From Anaerocolumna sp. MB42-C2 (lineage in GTDB: Bacteria > Bacillota > Clostridia > Lachnospirales > Lachnospiraceae), in contig NZ_CP133190.1 in NCBI RefSeq assembly GCF_030913705.1, positions 5,729,501-5,793,500 of the forward strand: a stretch of DNA of 64,000 nt, written 5' to 3'. The notes under the pieces were generated by a model. That model was not told where the DNA came from. It searched no databases and was given only the letters and a program-made list of their open reading frames with translations. This document shows positions 1 to 8,275 of the stretch, piece after piece. The translations under genes and the position numbers were made by a program. Position 1 is the first letter of the stretch, and every line of letters starts with the position of its first letter.

Positions 1-489
1 ACGGAGGTTCTTAAAAAAAATTCTTCCGGAGGACATTTTACTGCCAGAGAGAATTTTCATCTGACCCTTGCTTTTATCGGAGAAACAAAAGATAGAGAGC
101 AGGTAATACAGGCAATTGATAATGCGGTGGATAAAGGAAGAATCAGTGAGTTTTTGCTGAAATTTGGTGGTTTTGGCAGATTTAAAGGCAGGGATGGAGA
201 TATCTTTTGGGTGGGAGTTGAAAAGAATCCGATATTAACGGAGCTAAATAATGAACTTGTCAGAGCACTTAAGACATTTGAATTTAAAGTTGATGATAAA
301 GAATTCAAACCCCACCTTACCCTGGGAAGAGGGATAAAACTGAAAAACGGATATATTGCCAAAGATTTTGAACAGATTATTCCTCTTATGTCTATGGAAG
401 TAAAGGAAATCAAGTTAATGAAATCAGAACGGATGAATGGCAGATTAGTGTACACTGAGATATACAATAAAAGTTTGTTAGTAATATAA
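1..489 (+). CDS. thpR: RNA 2',3'-cyclic phosphodiesterase / 2'-5' RNA ligase-like (partial)
   Basis: The reading frame is open from the first base, so the N-terminus lies outside the window; about 162 residues remain. Both halves of the 2H phosphoesterase signature are visible: ENFHLTLAFIGET near the start and FKPHLTLGRG about 80 residues later, each giving an H-x-T-x motif. The family opens 2',3'-cyclic phosphates on RNA or ligates 2'-5' ends in vitro; it is cytosolic. An internal ATG at 127 is not the real start because the first H-x-T-x motif lies upstream of it. The ABC exporter genes downstream run the opposite way, so this is the last gene of its unit. Confidence 0.85.
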   Translation, partial: TEVLKKNSSGGHFTARENFHLTLAFIGETKDREQVIQAIDNAVDKGRISEFLLKFGGFGRFKGRDGDIFWVGVEKNPILTELNNELVRALKTFEFKVDDKEFKPHLTLGRGIKLKNGYIAKDFEQIIPLMSMEVKEIKLMKSERMNGRLVYTEIYNKSLLVI

Positions 490-600
490 TGTGATTCGAG
501 CATCAAAAGCAATTTTTATATTATGGTTTCGTCAATTTGCACAATTAATGTTTTGATTGCGTGACGCAGAATATAGTTCATTCGTAACACGCTCTCGATT

Positions 601-665
601 GTATGAAGTACGTAGTGGTACATAAGGCCCTAAAATACAGGACCTAAGTACCAACGACTTCATAC
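601..665. repeat. Imperfect hairpin between convergent genes
   Basis: GTATGAAGT at 601-609 is mirrored by ACTTCATAC at 657-665, and the stem continues imperfectly inward (GTGGTAC against GTACCAA, AAGGCCC against GGACCTA). It sits between the end of thpR (+) and the end of the ABC permease (-). It could be a bidirectional terminator, although no long T-run follows either arm, or a remnant of a small palindromic repeat. The rest of 490-677 shows no gene. Confidence 0.45.
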
Positions 666-677
666 AGTTACTCATTT

Positions 678-1922
678 TTAAGCAACCTGATGTTTACAAT
701 AAGTGTGTATCGCAAGGAAAAGAAACAAAGGGATCTCGATCAATGTTGCCGTTATTATGACGTAAGGAGACCAAATGCTTAATTTACCGATATACAGAAA
801 ATTAAAGCCTGTCAGCTGGTAAAGCAAGCTGTTCTGCATACCGATTCCCGCGGATGGTAAAATGAAACTAAGCCAACCGGCACCAGACGAATACGTAAAG
901 ATTGGGAGCAGACACATAAATACTGCTATAAGGATAACGGAAACTGAATCCTTGCATTTGGCTGATAGAAACAAAGTAAAACTGATGGTTGCCAGTAAGG
1001 AAAGAAGTCCTCCGGCTGCCAGGATAATCTGAAGCTGTCCTAAATTAATGGCGGGCAGGCTGATTACGGAAAATAACATTTGCATCGATGTTTTCATACA
1101 TTCCGGTCCGAATGCAAGGTTTGAGATTATCAAGTGCAGCGAGATGCAAAAAATGAAAGCAGTTGAAAAAACAGTTAATGCGGCAAGTATCTTCACCATT
1201 GCCAATCGGGAAGTTCCATTTTTGGTACAACGTAAGATACTGTCCGAACCTGTTTGATATTCATTGGAAAACGTAGGAGTGACAGCCGTTGTACAAAGAA
1301 TTACAAGTATAAATATATAAAGCACGATGTAATCAAAAGCATCTCTCGAATAACCGGTATAAAGTTGAAATGGTGTTTTTACCGCACTGTATTTATGCAG
1401 GGTTTGTTTCTGTGCTGTCGGGTGCTCTTTCTGTTCCATCTCCATGATACTTTTAAGGTGCTGTGATGTTTGCTCATAAAAGCTGTCTAATTTATCTGGA
1501 GATAGATTCATTAAACTTGTTGCCTGACCGGTTTTAGGGTCAGAGAATGCTTCAGGTAATTTTCCTAAAAGCGATTCAACCGGAAATACCTTTTTCATAT
1601 AAAGGTCAACCGGGAAGTCACCGCTATCAATGCTTTCCTCACCATACTGTGAAACTGCGCTTTGATAGATGGATAAAGCACTTTTAAGCTTTTTGGGGGT
1701 AACTTCTCCGTTATTGGCGGAGCGAAGCGATTTTTTATAAGCTATCGCCTTCAGTCCGTTGAGTTCAGACACTTTATGTCCGTCTTTGTCATATTGATTG
1801 ATATCCTCATACATAACAGGAAGCCAAGCCATTACCACAGACATAAAAAGAGCAATAAGCAATAAAATAATAGAACGACGTGATTTTAGCACGCGTTTTA
1901 ATTCAAGGCCATAAAGTCGCAT
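678..1922 (-). CDS. ABC-2 type transporter permease
   Basis: Membrane subunit of 414 residues. An N-terminal membrane segment follows the basic start (MRLYGLELKRVLKSRRSIILLL), then a soluble loop of about 170 residues, then five to six hydrophobic segments (for example YIVLYIFILVILCTTAV and LLSLLATISFTLFL). This long extracytoplasmic loop after TM1 is typical of ABC-2 permeases of exporter systems. It begins 3 bp after the ATPase gene stops, so the two are translationally linked. A VanRS-like two-component pair lies directly upstream on the same strand with shared operator-like boxes, which suggests export of, or resistance to, a cell-envelope-active compound. The substrate cannot be read from sequence. 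Confidence 0.8.
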   Translation of the reverse strand: MRLYGLELKRVLKSRRSIILLLIALFMSVVMAWLPVMYEDINQYDKDGHKVSELNGLKAIAYKKSLRSANNGEVTPKKLKSALSIYQSAVSQYGEESIDSGDFPVDLYMKKVFPVESLLGKLPEAFSDPKTGQATSLMNLSPDKLDSFYEQTSQHLKSIMEMEQKEHPTAQKQTLHKYSAVKTPFQLYTGYSRDAFDYIVLYIFILVILCTTAVTPTFSNEYQTGSDSILRCTKNGTSRLAMVKILAALTVFSTAFIFCISLHLIISNLAFGPECMKTSMQMLFSVISLPAINLGQLQIILAAGGLLSLLATISFTLFLSAKCKDSVSVILIAVFMCLLPIFTYSSGAGWLSFILPSAGIGMQNSLLYQLTGFNFLYIGKLSIWSPYVIITATLIEIPLFLFLAIHTYCKHQVA

Positions 1923-1925
1923 AAA

Positions 1926-2813
1926 TTATTTTCCCTCCTCATTAAGTCCCTCTTGTGGGAACAACCATAAATATAAATCCTCCAAACGAGGCGGTGCCAT
2001 TATAGAATCTCTGGTTTTCGCTTCATCTGCCAAATAACGGATTGATACCTTATTGTTACATTCATTGCGCTGGTTAATAATACGAAGCTGCATTTCATAT
2101 AAAGGCATCTTATCGGCAGGTACCAGACAGGTCCAGACTTTACCGGCAACTTGTTTTACTAATTCATCTGTTGTCCCTACATTAAGAATTTTCCCGTTTT
2201 TCATAATAGCATTTTTAGTTGCTATATACTCGATGTCAGATACTATATGAGTTGAAATCAGTACAATACGATCATGGGAAAATTCTGAAATAAAGTTTCG
2301 GAAACGAACCCGTTCACCAGGATCAAGACCGGCTGTCGGTTCATCCATAATTAGAATTCCGGGGTCATTTAACATTGCCTGAGCGATTCCCACCCGTCGT
2401 TTCATACCACCGGATAACTTGATAATCTTTTTGTTTCTCACATCAGCCAGGGTAAGTGTATCCAGCAGGCTGTCAATCTTTTTTCTCGTTTCTCTTACCG
2501 GTACGTCTTTTAATGCGGCCACGTACTCCAAATAATCCCATACAGTAAAATCCTGAAAGAATCCAAAATCCTGCGGTAAAAAACCAAACAGATTCCTATA
2601 AGCTGCTTTCATAGTATGGATGTCTTTACCGTCATAAAGGATTTTTCCGCCAGTTGGATTCAAGATATCAGCAATCATCCGCATTAGTGTTGTTTTACCG
2701 GCTCCGTTGGCTCCGAGCAGTCCCCATACGCCGGGGGTAAGGTTTAAACTGACATCAGCAACTGCGGTTTTGTCCTTGAATCTTTTACAAAGGTTAATAA
2801 TTGTAAGTTCCAT
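1926..2813 (-). CDS. ABC transporter ATP-binding protein
   Basis: ATPase of 295 residues in the BcrA-like drug/lantibiotic exporter group. It has Walker A GANGAGKTT (about residues 34-42), a Q-loop at FLPQDFGFF, the signature LSGGMKRR, Walker B ILIMDEPTAGLDP and the switch His in STHIV. The C-terminal 80 residues are the variable tail common to this group. The start ATG at 2813 follows an AGGAGAACGAT ribosome site. It forms a two-gene operon with the permease. VanR-like boxes at 2910-2953 lie about 100 bp upstream, so it probably belongs to the regulon of the adjacent response regulator (inference). Confidence 0.88.
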   Translation of the reverse strand: MELTIINLCKRFKDKTAVADVSLNLTPGVWGLLGANGAGKTTLMRMIADILNPTGGKILYDGKDIHTMKAAYRNLFGFLPQDFGFFQDFTVWDYLEYVAALKDVPVRETRKKIDSLLDTLTLADVRNKKIIKLSGGMKRRVGIAQAMLNDPGILIMDEPTAGLDPGERVRFRNFISEFSHDRIVLISTHIVSDIEYIATKNAIMKNGKILNVGTTDELVKQVAGKVWTCLVPADKMPLYEMQLRIINQRNECNNKVSIRYLADEAKTRDSIMAPPRLEDLYLWLFPQEGLNEEGK

Positions 2814-2844
2814 ATCGTTCTCCTTTTATTAATATTACAACGAC

Positions 2845-2886
2845 AAACGTCCTTGTTCTGTTTTATTGTACAGAACAAGGACGTTT
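2845..2886 (-). terminator. Strong hairpin between the sensor kinase and the ABC operon
   Basis: A perfect 16-bp stem, AAACGTCCTTGTTCTG (2845-2860) with its complement at 2871-2886, and a 10-base loop. It lies downstream of the kinase and upstream of the ABC ATPase on the minus strand, so it may terminate or attenuate the kinase transcript before the ABC genes. The T-tract in the minus direction is short. Confidence 0.55.
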
Positions 2887-2909
2887 TAGATTTTAATATT
2901 AACAGGATA

Positions 2910-2953
2910 AATGCTTAAGGAAATCCTAAGATGGAATTAATGTTTTCCTAAGG
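2910..2953 (-). promoter_or_regulatory. VanR-like tandem boxes upstream of the ABC exporter
   Basis: Read on the minus strand, 11-bp units run CCTTAGGAAAA (2953-2943), an 11-bp gap unit, TCTTAGGATTT (2931-2921) and CCTTAAGCATT (2920-2910). The same unit TCTTAGGAAA(A/T) stands in front of both vanR-like genes of this window. The 11-bp period is what OmpR-family regulators bind. The box resembles the VanR site remembered as TCGTANGAAANTT. It overlaps the last codons of the kinase gene. Confidence 0.5.
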
Positions 2954-3997
2954 CGTAACCGGAAGGAATACATGAAATGTAACCGTTTCATTTTCGCTAT
3001 GGACAGAGATTTCACCGCCGTGCAAACGAACGATTTCGTCAGCTATAGATAAACCAAGTCCTGCACCGCCGGTGTCAGATTTACGGGCTTCATCCAAACG
3101 ATTAAATTTTTGAAAGATTACAGATAACTGATCGGGGGGAATAGTTTGTCCCAGGTTCTTAAATGTAATAATAATTTGATTCTGTTCCTTTTTTGCTGAA
3201 ATCAAAATTTTAGTATCAGGGTAACTATATGCAGCGGCATTTTTTAGAATGTTGTTAAATACTCTGGCCAGTTTTTCAGAATCTGCATAAACTGTCAAAG
3301 ACTCATCTGCCTTAAGTACAGCGGTATTACCTTTAGCGGATAAAACCGGATAAAATTCGTCAATGAGCTGCACAAGCATATAGTATAAATCAACATTTTC
3401 TTTGGTGAGTTTGATTTGCTGTGTATTGTAACGTGTAATCTCAAAAAATTCATTAATAAGCTTTTCCAGCCGCATAGCATTTTTTAAAGCAGTCCCTACA
3501 TATTTTGCTTTCTGTTCCACTGGCATATCCGATGCTTCATCAAGTAAGCTTAAATATCCGATTACAGAGGTGAGTGGAGTACGAATATCATGTGCCAGGT
3601 ACATGACCAATTCATTCTTTTTGTTTTCTGCCTCTTTAACGGCTTGCTGGCTGAGCAGAACCGCCATTTTAATTTGGTTCATTTGCTTTTCTACGTCTTT
3701 AAGCGGTTCTGATAATTCGATGATGCTGTCATTTGATTGATATACCGTTGTCGTTGCGTTGATGACTTCCTGCAGATATTCCCATGGCTTTTTCCAGTAA
3801 TGATAGAAGATATAACAAAATCCGATAATTAAGTAAAGAATATAGATGATATCAATCCTGAGATGCAGCCATGGAAAAAATGAAATGTTGTTAAATACGT
3901 AATCGTATAACATTGCCAGAATATAGCCAACCAACGTGTAGAGACTTAAGGTAATATAGAACTTTACGCGTAATTTTTTTTCTATGTTGTTATTCAA
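2948..3997 (-). CDS. VanS-like sensor histidine kinase
   Basis: Membrane sensor kinase, 349 residues from the preferred TTG start at 3997, which follows GGAGG by 9 bases; an in-frame ATG at 4027 would place that ribosome site inside the gene. Two membrane segments lie near the N-terminus (ITLSLYTLVGYILAML and IIYILYLIIGFCYIFYHYW) with a very short outside loop, followed by a HisKA H-box YLAHDIRTPLTSV, N-box VFNNILKNAAAYS and G-box GGAGLGLSIADEIV. The short sensor loop and close likeness to the kinase at 52280-53410 put it in the VanS group, where envelope stress or a glycopeptide is sensed. It lies 42 bp after the response regulator stop and is probably cotranscribed with it. Confidence 0.85.
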   Translation of the reverse strand: MNNNIEKKLRVKFYITLSLYTLVGYILAMLYDYVFNNISFFPWLHLRIDIIYILYLIIGFCYIFYHYWKKPWEYLQEVINATTTVYQSNDSIIELSEPLKDVEKQMNQIKMAVLLSQQAVKEAENKKNELVMYLAHDIRTPLTSVIGYLSLLDEASDMPVEQKAKYVGTALKNAMRLEKLINEFFEITRYNTQQIKLTKENVDLYYMLVQLIDEFYPVLSAKGNTAVLKADESLTVYADSEKLARVFNNILKNAAAYSYPDTKILISAKKEQNQIIITFKNLGQTIPPDQLSVIFQKFNRLDEARKSDTGGAGLGLSIADEIVRLHGGEISVHSENETVTFHVFLPVTP

Positions 3998-4039
3998 TGT
4001 TATCACCCTCCATTCAATATGCTGCATACCAATGCGGAA

Positions 4040-4735
4040 CTAAATTTTATAACCCACTCCCCATATTGTTTTAATATATTTTGGTTCCTCTGCAGTATCA
4101 CCCATTTTTTCACGCAAATGCCGAATGTGAACAGTAATGGTATTATTACTTTTACTGTAATACTCGTCCTGCCATATTTCATGGAACAGTTTCTCGGAAC
4201 TTACAACGGTTCCTTTGTTTTGAAGTAAAATACGGAGAATGGAAAATTCTGTTGGTGTAAGCAATACAGCAACACCTTTTAGCATACATTCATATGTATT
4301 TGTGTTTATCTCCAAACCGTCAAAACTTAGAACCGGGTTTATATCCGGTTCTTCCTTTATAGAATTATATTTTTTGTACCGGCGCAACTGGGCTTTCACT
4401 CTTGCTACCAATTCGAGGGGGCGGAATGGTTTTGTGACATAATCGTCAGCACCTAAAGTTAAGCCTGTAATTTTGTCCGTCTCCTCATCTTTTGCAGTCA
4501 ACATAATTACGGGAAAAGTATATGACTCACGGATTTTTCGACAAAGGTCAAATCCATTTATTTCAGGCATCATAATATCCAGAATAGCAAGGTCAAGTTC
4601 CGTACTTTCTATGCAGGCAAGAGCTTCTCTGGCGGAATAATATTTAAATATGGTAAAGTTTTCATTTTGAAAATAGACTTCGATCAAGTCTGCAATATCA
4701 TGTTCATCATCTACGACAAGAATTCTATCATTCAT
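4040..4735 (-). CDS. VanR-like response regulator (OmpR family)
   Basis: Cytosolic DNA-binding regulator of 231 residues. The receiver domain has the acidic pair VVDDEHDIADL, phospho-acceptor Asp in LAILDIMMP and Lys in YVTKPFRPLELVARV. The C-terminal winged helix carries LTPTEFSILRILLQNKG and SNNTITVHIRHLREKMG. It is close to remembered VanR of enterococcal glycopeptide resistance and to its paralogue at 51595-52290. No ligase, dehydrogenase or dipeptidase genes (vanHAX type) are nearby, so this is not a resistance cassette. Tandem boxes at 4821-4842 suggest self-regulation. The start ATG follows AAAGGAGGAAACAGGTC. Confidence 0.9.
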   Translation of the reverse strand: MNDRILVVDDEHDIADLIEVYFQNENFTIFKYYSAREALACIESTELDLAILDIMMPEINGFDLCRKIRESYTFPVIMLTAKDEETDKITGLTLGADDYVTKPFRPLELVARVKAQLRRYKKYNSIKEEPDINPVLSFDGLEINTNTYECMLKGVAVLLTPTEFSILRILLQNKGTVVSSEKLFHEIWQDEYYSKSNNTITVHIRHLREKMGDTAEEPKYIKTIWGVGYKI

Positions 4736-4820
4736 GACCTGTTTCCTCCTTTCAGGCTATCTTAAATCTTTAAATATTATATCAAATAAGTTATATTTAT
4801 GTATTATTTTTAGCATGAGA

Positions 4821-4842
4821 ATTTCCTAAGAATTTCCTAAGA
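4821..4842 (-). promoter_or_regulatory. VanR-like tandem operator upstream of regulator 1
   Basis: Two exact, head-to-tail copies of TCTTAGGAAAT (minus strand 4842-4832 and 4831-4821) with an 11-bp period, about 85 bp before the regulator start. The same unit is found at 51497-51518 and, in variant form, at 2910-2953. Each copy matches most fixed positions of the remembered VanR site. Confidence 0.55.
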
Positions 4843-5126
4843 TTAGAATCTGTTTTTTGCAGAACTTATCATATCTTTCTTTCAGTGTATACATTGAAGC
4901 GAATAAAATCAAGCAAATATATACTAGAAAATGATTCACTTAGACGCCCTTTTTTATTTAATTAGTTAATTGATGTATACAATAATGTCGAAATAGCAAC
5001 ATTATAATTGATAAATGTCGGAATAATATAAATATCCCCTTAATTTATAAAAGAATAAGTAAATTTCGCAGTAAAATACTTGTAAATCCTAAATGAATAG
5101 TGTAATATATGTGAAGGGTCGAAGGG

Positions 5127-5206
5127 GATATCCGTACTTTAGGGTATCACCAGGGACTCTTTTTATTTCATGGGAGGGTTCTCCGAACTTCCCACGGAAT
5201 AAAAAG
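5127..5206 (+). other. Structured 5' leader of the chemoreceptor
   Basis: GATATCC (5127-5133) pairs with GGGTATC (5142-5148). CTTTTTATT (5159-5167) pairs with AATAAAAAG (5198-5206) and encloses a smaller GTTC/GAAC hairpin with flanking GGG/CCC. The tract is more GC-rich than its surroundings and precedes the ribosome site by about 45 bases. It happens to have no stop in the frame of the chemoreceptor. No known riboswitch consensus was recognised; it could be a regulatory RNA leader. Confidence 0.35.
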
Positions 5207-5269
5207 CTCTTCCGCTCACGATTTTTTGTAAAAATTAAAAATACACAGTACAAAGGAGATTGCTGCCGT

Positions 5270-7420
5270 ATGAAAAAAAATAATGTTAAGAAAAAGTTAA
5301 TAAGCATAAGAAAAGAAAAGGGCGGAAAGATACATGGACATAATTTTGGCATTCGCCAGAAACTGATATTTGGTTTTCTGATACCCGTGTTATTTATTGT
5401 TGTTTTAGGATTTGTTTCATATACAAAAGCATCCAAAGGATTAATATCCAATTATGAACAGGCCACGAAAAATTCAATTAATATGGCCACGGAATATATG
5501 AATTTTGGATTAAGTTCTGTTAACTCCATTGCATTACAGTATGCTGAAGATAAGGATATTAGTTACTTTGCCCAGGGAGTAACCAACAATACGGATTCAA
5601 TGAGAGATATCTTTGTAAAATCCACAGACAGAGAACTTATGAAAAAGGTTGATTTAGAACAACTGATTGAAAATATACATATCATCACTCCCTCGGGTAT
5701 ACCGGTATTAACCAGCAGTAATAAGATCCTGGACGGTTTTTATAAGGAATTAACGGAAGCAGAGGAGGGGAAACTTTTAAGCGATTCTAAACTTGAGTTT
5801 TATTGGAGAGGAAATCATCCGCTGATCGATTCGAAATTTGGTTTAGATACGGCTAAATATGCTTTTTCACTTTATCGTCTTTCTCAGTCCAAAGATTCAG
5901 GGGTTATTATTGATGTAAGCCGGGAAGAGATAACAAAGTTTTTAAAAAAACTGGAGCTTGGTAAAGGCAGCATAGTAGGATTGGTTACACCGGATGGTTC
6001 AGAGATTTTAACGGAGGATATGGGCGGTTCAGAGAAGAACGATGGAATAGAAGGGACTGCAGCAGCTGAGATCTCCGATAAAAATAAAGACTTTCAATTC
6101 AATTCACAAAATTATTATAAGGAAAGTATGAAATCGGAAGCTTTGACTGGATCGAAGTATATTAAATATAAATCGGAAGATTATTTATACTTATACAGTA
6201 AAATAGGTGACACAGGAGTGACAATCTGCGGTCTGGTACCGAAAGCAAGCTTTATGCAGCAGGCTAACGACATAAAAAATATAACCGTTATAGTGGTGCT
6301 ATTAGCTTGCCTGATTGCAGCAGGGATCGGGATGTATCTATCTTTCGGGATAGGAAGAAGCTTAAATAGTATCAATAAAAACTTAAAGCAGATTTCAGAA
6401 GGGGATCTGACAGTTCAGGTATCATCAAAACACAAGGATGAGTTTACTGTGCTGGCCGGAAATATTACGGAAATGCTAAACAATATGAGGCGCTTAATAC
6501 AGAAAGTTACTCACGTCAGCGGACTGGTTTCGGATTCGGCACAAAATGTAATGCAGTCATCGGAGAACATAGCAGCAGCCAGCGGTAATATTTCATTAGC
6601 AATTAATGAAATCGGCAACGGCATATCAGCCCAGGCGCAGGATTCCCAGAGCTGCTTAATGCGGATGGATGAATTATCAGGAAAAATTACGGATGTAAAT
6701 GATAATCTGGGAGAGATTGAAAAAGTTACGGATAATACGAAATATATGATAAACCAGGGAATTACTACCATGGAGGAATTATCCAGGCAGTCGGAAGCGA
6801 CCAATAATATAACAAAATATGTGGTAGACAATATCACAGCGCTGGAGGCTAAATCCTATTCGATTGACAGAATTATCAAGGTCATTAATGAAATAGCAGA
6901 CCAGACGAATCTCTTAGCTTTAAATGCATCTATAGAAGCGGCAAGGGCAGGGGAGACAGGAAGAGGATTTTCTGTAGTAGCGGATGAAATCAGAAAACTG
7001 GCTGAGCAGTCTGTACAGGCCGCAAATGAGATAAGAGAAGTGATTGAAGAAATTACAAAGCAGACTTCGGAAACTGTTATTACTGCAAGGGAAGCTGAAA
7101 ATATAGTTGAGAAACAGAATCATATCGTAGATAATACCATCCAGTCTTTCCACAATATGAACTCTGGAGTTGAAAAATTGATTTCAAGCCTTACTGTTAT
7201 CAGCCAGAATATGAAAAATATGGATAGTGCCAGGACAGGGACCTTAAATGCGGTTGAAAGCATATCAGCAATTGCAGAAGAGACCCTGGCAACTTCCGAT
7301 ATGGTAGAGGATACTGTAAATACCCAAAACACATCCGTAAAAGCTCTGGAAGATGCATCAAAAGTACTGGGCGAAAATGCAAAAGAACTCAATGAAGCAA
7401 TTAATCTATTCCGAGTATAA
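5270..7420 (+). CDS. Methyl-accepting chemotaxis protein
   Basis: Transmembrane chemoreceptor, 716 residues from the ATG at 5270, which follows AAAGGAG at a good distance; the frame is open further upstream to 5093 but there it runs through a structured leader and has no ribosome site. TM1 is around residues 32-52 (LIFGFLIPVLFIVVLGFVSY), then an extracellular sensor of about 280 residues (dCache-like, ligand unknown), TM2 near residue 335-360, a HAMP linker, and the cytoplasmic signalling domain whose hairpin tip is EIADQTNLLALNASIEAARA, followed by GRGFSVVADEIRKLAEQS. It would feed a CheA/CheW array. No che or flagellar genes are in the window, so it is an orphan receptor. Confidence 0.92.
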   Translation: MKKNNVKKKLISIRKEKGGKIHGHNFGIRQKLIFGFLIPVLFIVVLGFVSYTKASKGLISNYEQATKNSINMATEYMNFGLSSVNSIALQYAEDKDISYFAQGVTNNTDSMRDIFVKSTDRELMKKVDLEQLIENIHIITPSGIPVLTSSNKILDGFYKELTEAEEGKLLSDSKLEFYWRGNHPLIDSKFGLDTAKYAFSLYRLSQSKDSGVIIDVSREEITKFLKKLELGKGSIVGLVTPDGSEILTEDMGGSEKNDGIEGTAAAEISDKNKDFQFNSQNYYKESMKSEALTGSKYIKYKSEDYLYLYSKIGDTGVTICGLVPKASFMQQANDIKNITVIVVLLACLIAAGIGMYLSFGIGRSLNSINKNLKQISEGDLTVQVSSKHKDEFTVLAGNITEMLNNMRRLIQKVTHVSGLVSDSAQNVMQSSENIAAASGNISLAINEIGNGISAQAQDSQSCLMRMDELSGKITDVNDNLGEIEKVTDNTKYMINQGITTMEELSRQSEATNNITKYVVDNITALEAKSYSIDRIIKVINEIADQTNLLALNASIEAARAGETGRGFSVVADEIRKLAEQSVQAANEIREVIEEITKQTSETVITAREAENIVEKQNHIVDNTIQSFHNMNSGVEKLISSLTVISQNMKNMDSARTGTLNAVESISAIAEETLATSDMVEDTVNTQNTSVKALEDASKVLGENAKELNEAINLFRV

Positions 7421-7462
7421 TGGGCAGTATAATATTTTGTCGTCCATAGAAAAAAATAAAAG

Positions 7463-7537
7463 GGCCGTTTCAAAATTCATAATTAATATTACTCCAAAAA
7501 CCAGGGGTTAAGTTAATTTATGATTTTTGATACAGCC
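7463..7537. terminator. Long imperfect hairpin after the chemoreceptor
   Basis: GGCCGTTTCAAAATTCATAA starting at 7463 is mirrored by an arm ending GATACAGCC at 7537; about 17 of 20 positions pair. It stands between convergent genes, so it may terminate both. No clean U-run follows, so it could also be a decayed palindromic repeat. Confidence 0.4.
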
Positions 7538-7606
7538 TATTTTACGGTTTAAGTAAAACACGTTATTCGGGTCTGATTAACTACTGCTATAATTATAGAG
7601 ATATTG

Positions 7607-8158
7607 CTATTCATTCATAATTTTATTATAACTAAAATCCAGCAAACGATGATAATACCCGCCCATTTCATCAAAGGTGAAACAGTACTTGAATCTGTCA
7701 AAACGATTGTTTTTAAAATACAGAACATATTGAAATTCGTCATTATCGATTTCTTCACAAACGTAATCCCCGGAGTAACGTTTAAAAATAGCAAGAATAT
7801 CTTCTAAATGAAAAGAATGTGTATTAACAGTTTGAATTAACTCCTGTAAAAAGGGATTATTTTCATGTTTATAAATATACTCTATACCATCTTTTGATAC
7901 GGTAAATTTAAAGCGGTTACGTTCTAAGGAAATCTCTATATCAAATAGATGCTTTTTAGCATAAGCTTTAAATTCCTGCAGATAACCAAGGCATAGTTCA
8001 TTTGATTCAAAAGCAGTTTGAAGCAGATGGTTTAGAAGGTCCAGATCGTAATAAATGCTAAAACTTTCATTATTCTGGTAACCTAATTTTAATAACCCCT
8101 CATAAATTGTACTATTAATATTTTCTTCCAGATTAAAAAAACCAGTTTTATTTGACAT
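7607..8158 (-). CDS. Conserved protein of unknown function (DUF3877-like)
   Basis: Soluble protein of 183 residues with no signal peptide or membrane segment. The stretch IYEGLLKLGYQNNESFSIYYDLDLLNHLL recalls the N-terminal signature of DUF3877 proteins of Lachnospiraceae; this assignment is from memory and not secure. The acidic, tyrosine-rich C-terminal half (VLYFKNNRFDRFKYCFTFDEMGGYYH) has no recognisable motif. It is monocistronic: a hairpin lies on its 3' side and 117 bp without a gene separate it from the next minus-strand gene. No function can be given. Confidence 0.6.
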   Translation of the reverse strand: MSNKTGFFNLEENINSTIYEGLLKLGYQNNESFSIYYDLDLLNHLLQTAFESNELCLGYLQEFKAYAKKHLFDIEISLERNRFKFTVSKDGIEYIYKHENNPFLQELIQTVNTHSFHLEDILAIFKRYSGDYVCEEIDNDEFQYVLYFKNNRFDRFKYCFTFDEMGGYYHRLLDFSYNKIMNE

Positions 8159-8275
8159 ATTGGTACTCCTGTATAAAGTTATTTAAAAGTTAATTTATTG
8201 GTAAGTTAGAATCATAGCAGCTGACAGCCAAACTTATTGTATTATAGAATAATTTATATGTCAACGGTTCAGGGT

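Noticed and set aside
5093..5269. N-terminal extension of the chemoreceptor
   Set aside because: The open frame runs through a structured leader and lacks a ribosome site; the ATG at 5270 has AAAGGAG and begins a normal chemoreceptor N-terminus.
5093..5269. c-di-GMP (GEMM) riboswitch before the chemoreceptor
   Set aside because: None of the conserved type I or type II sequence blocks are present.
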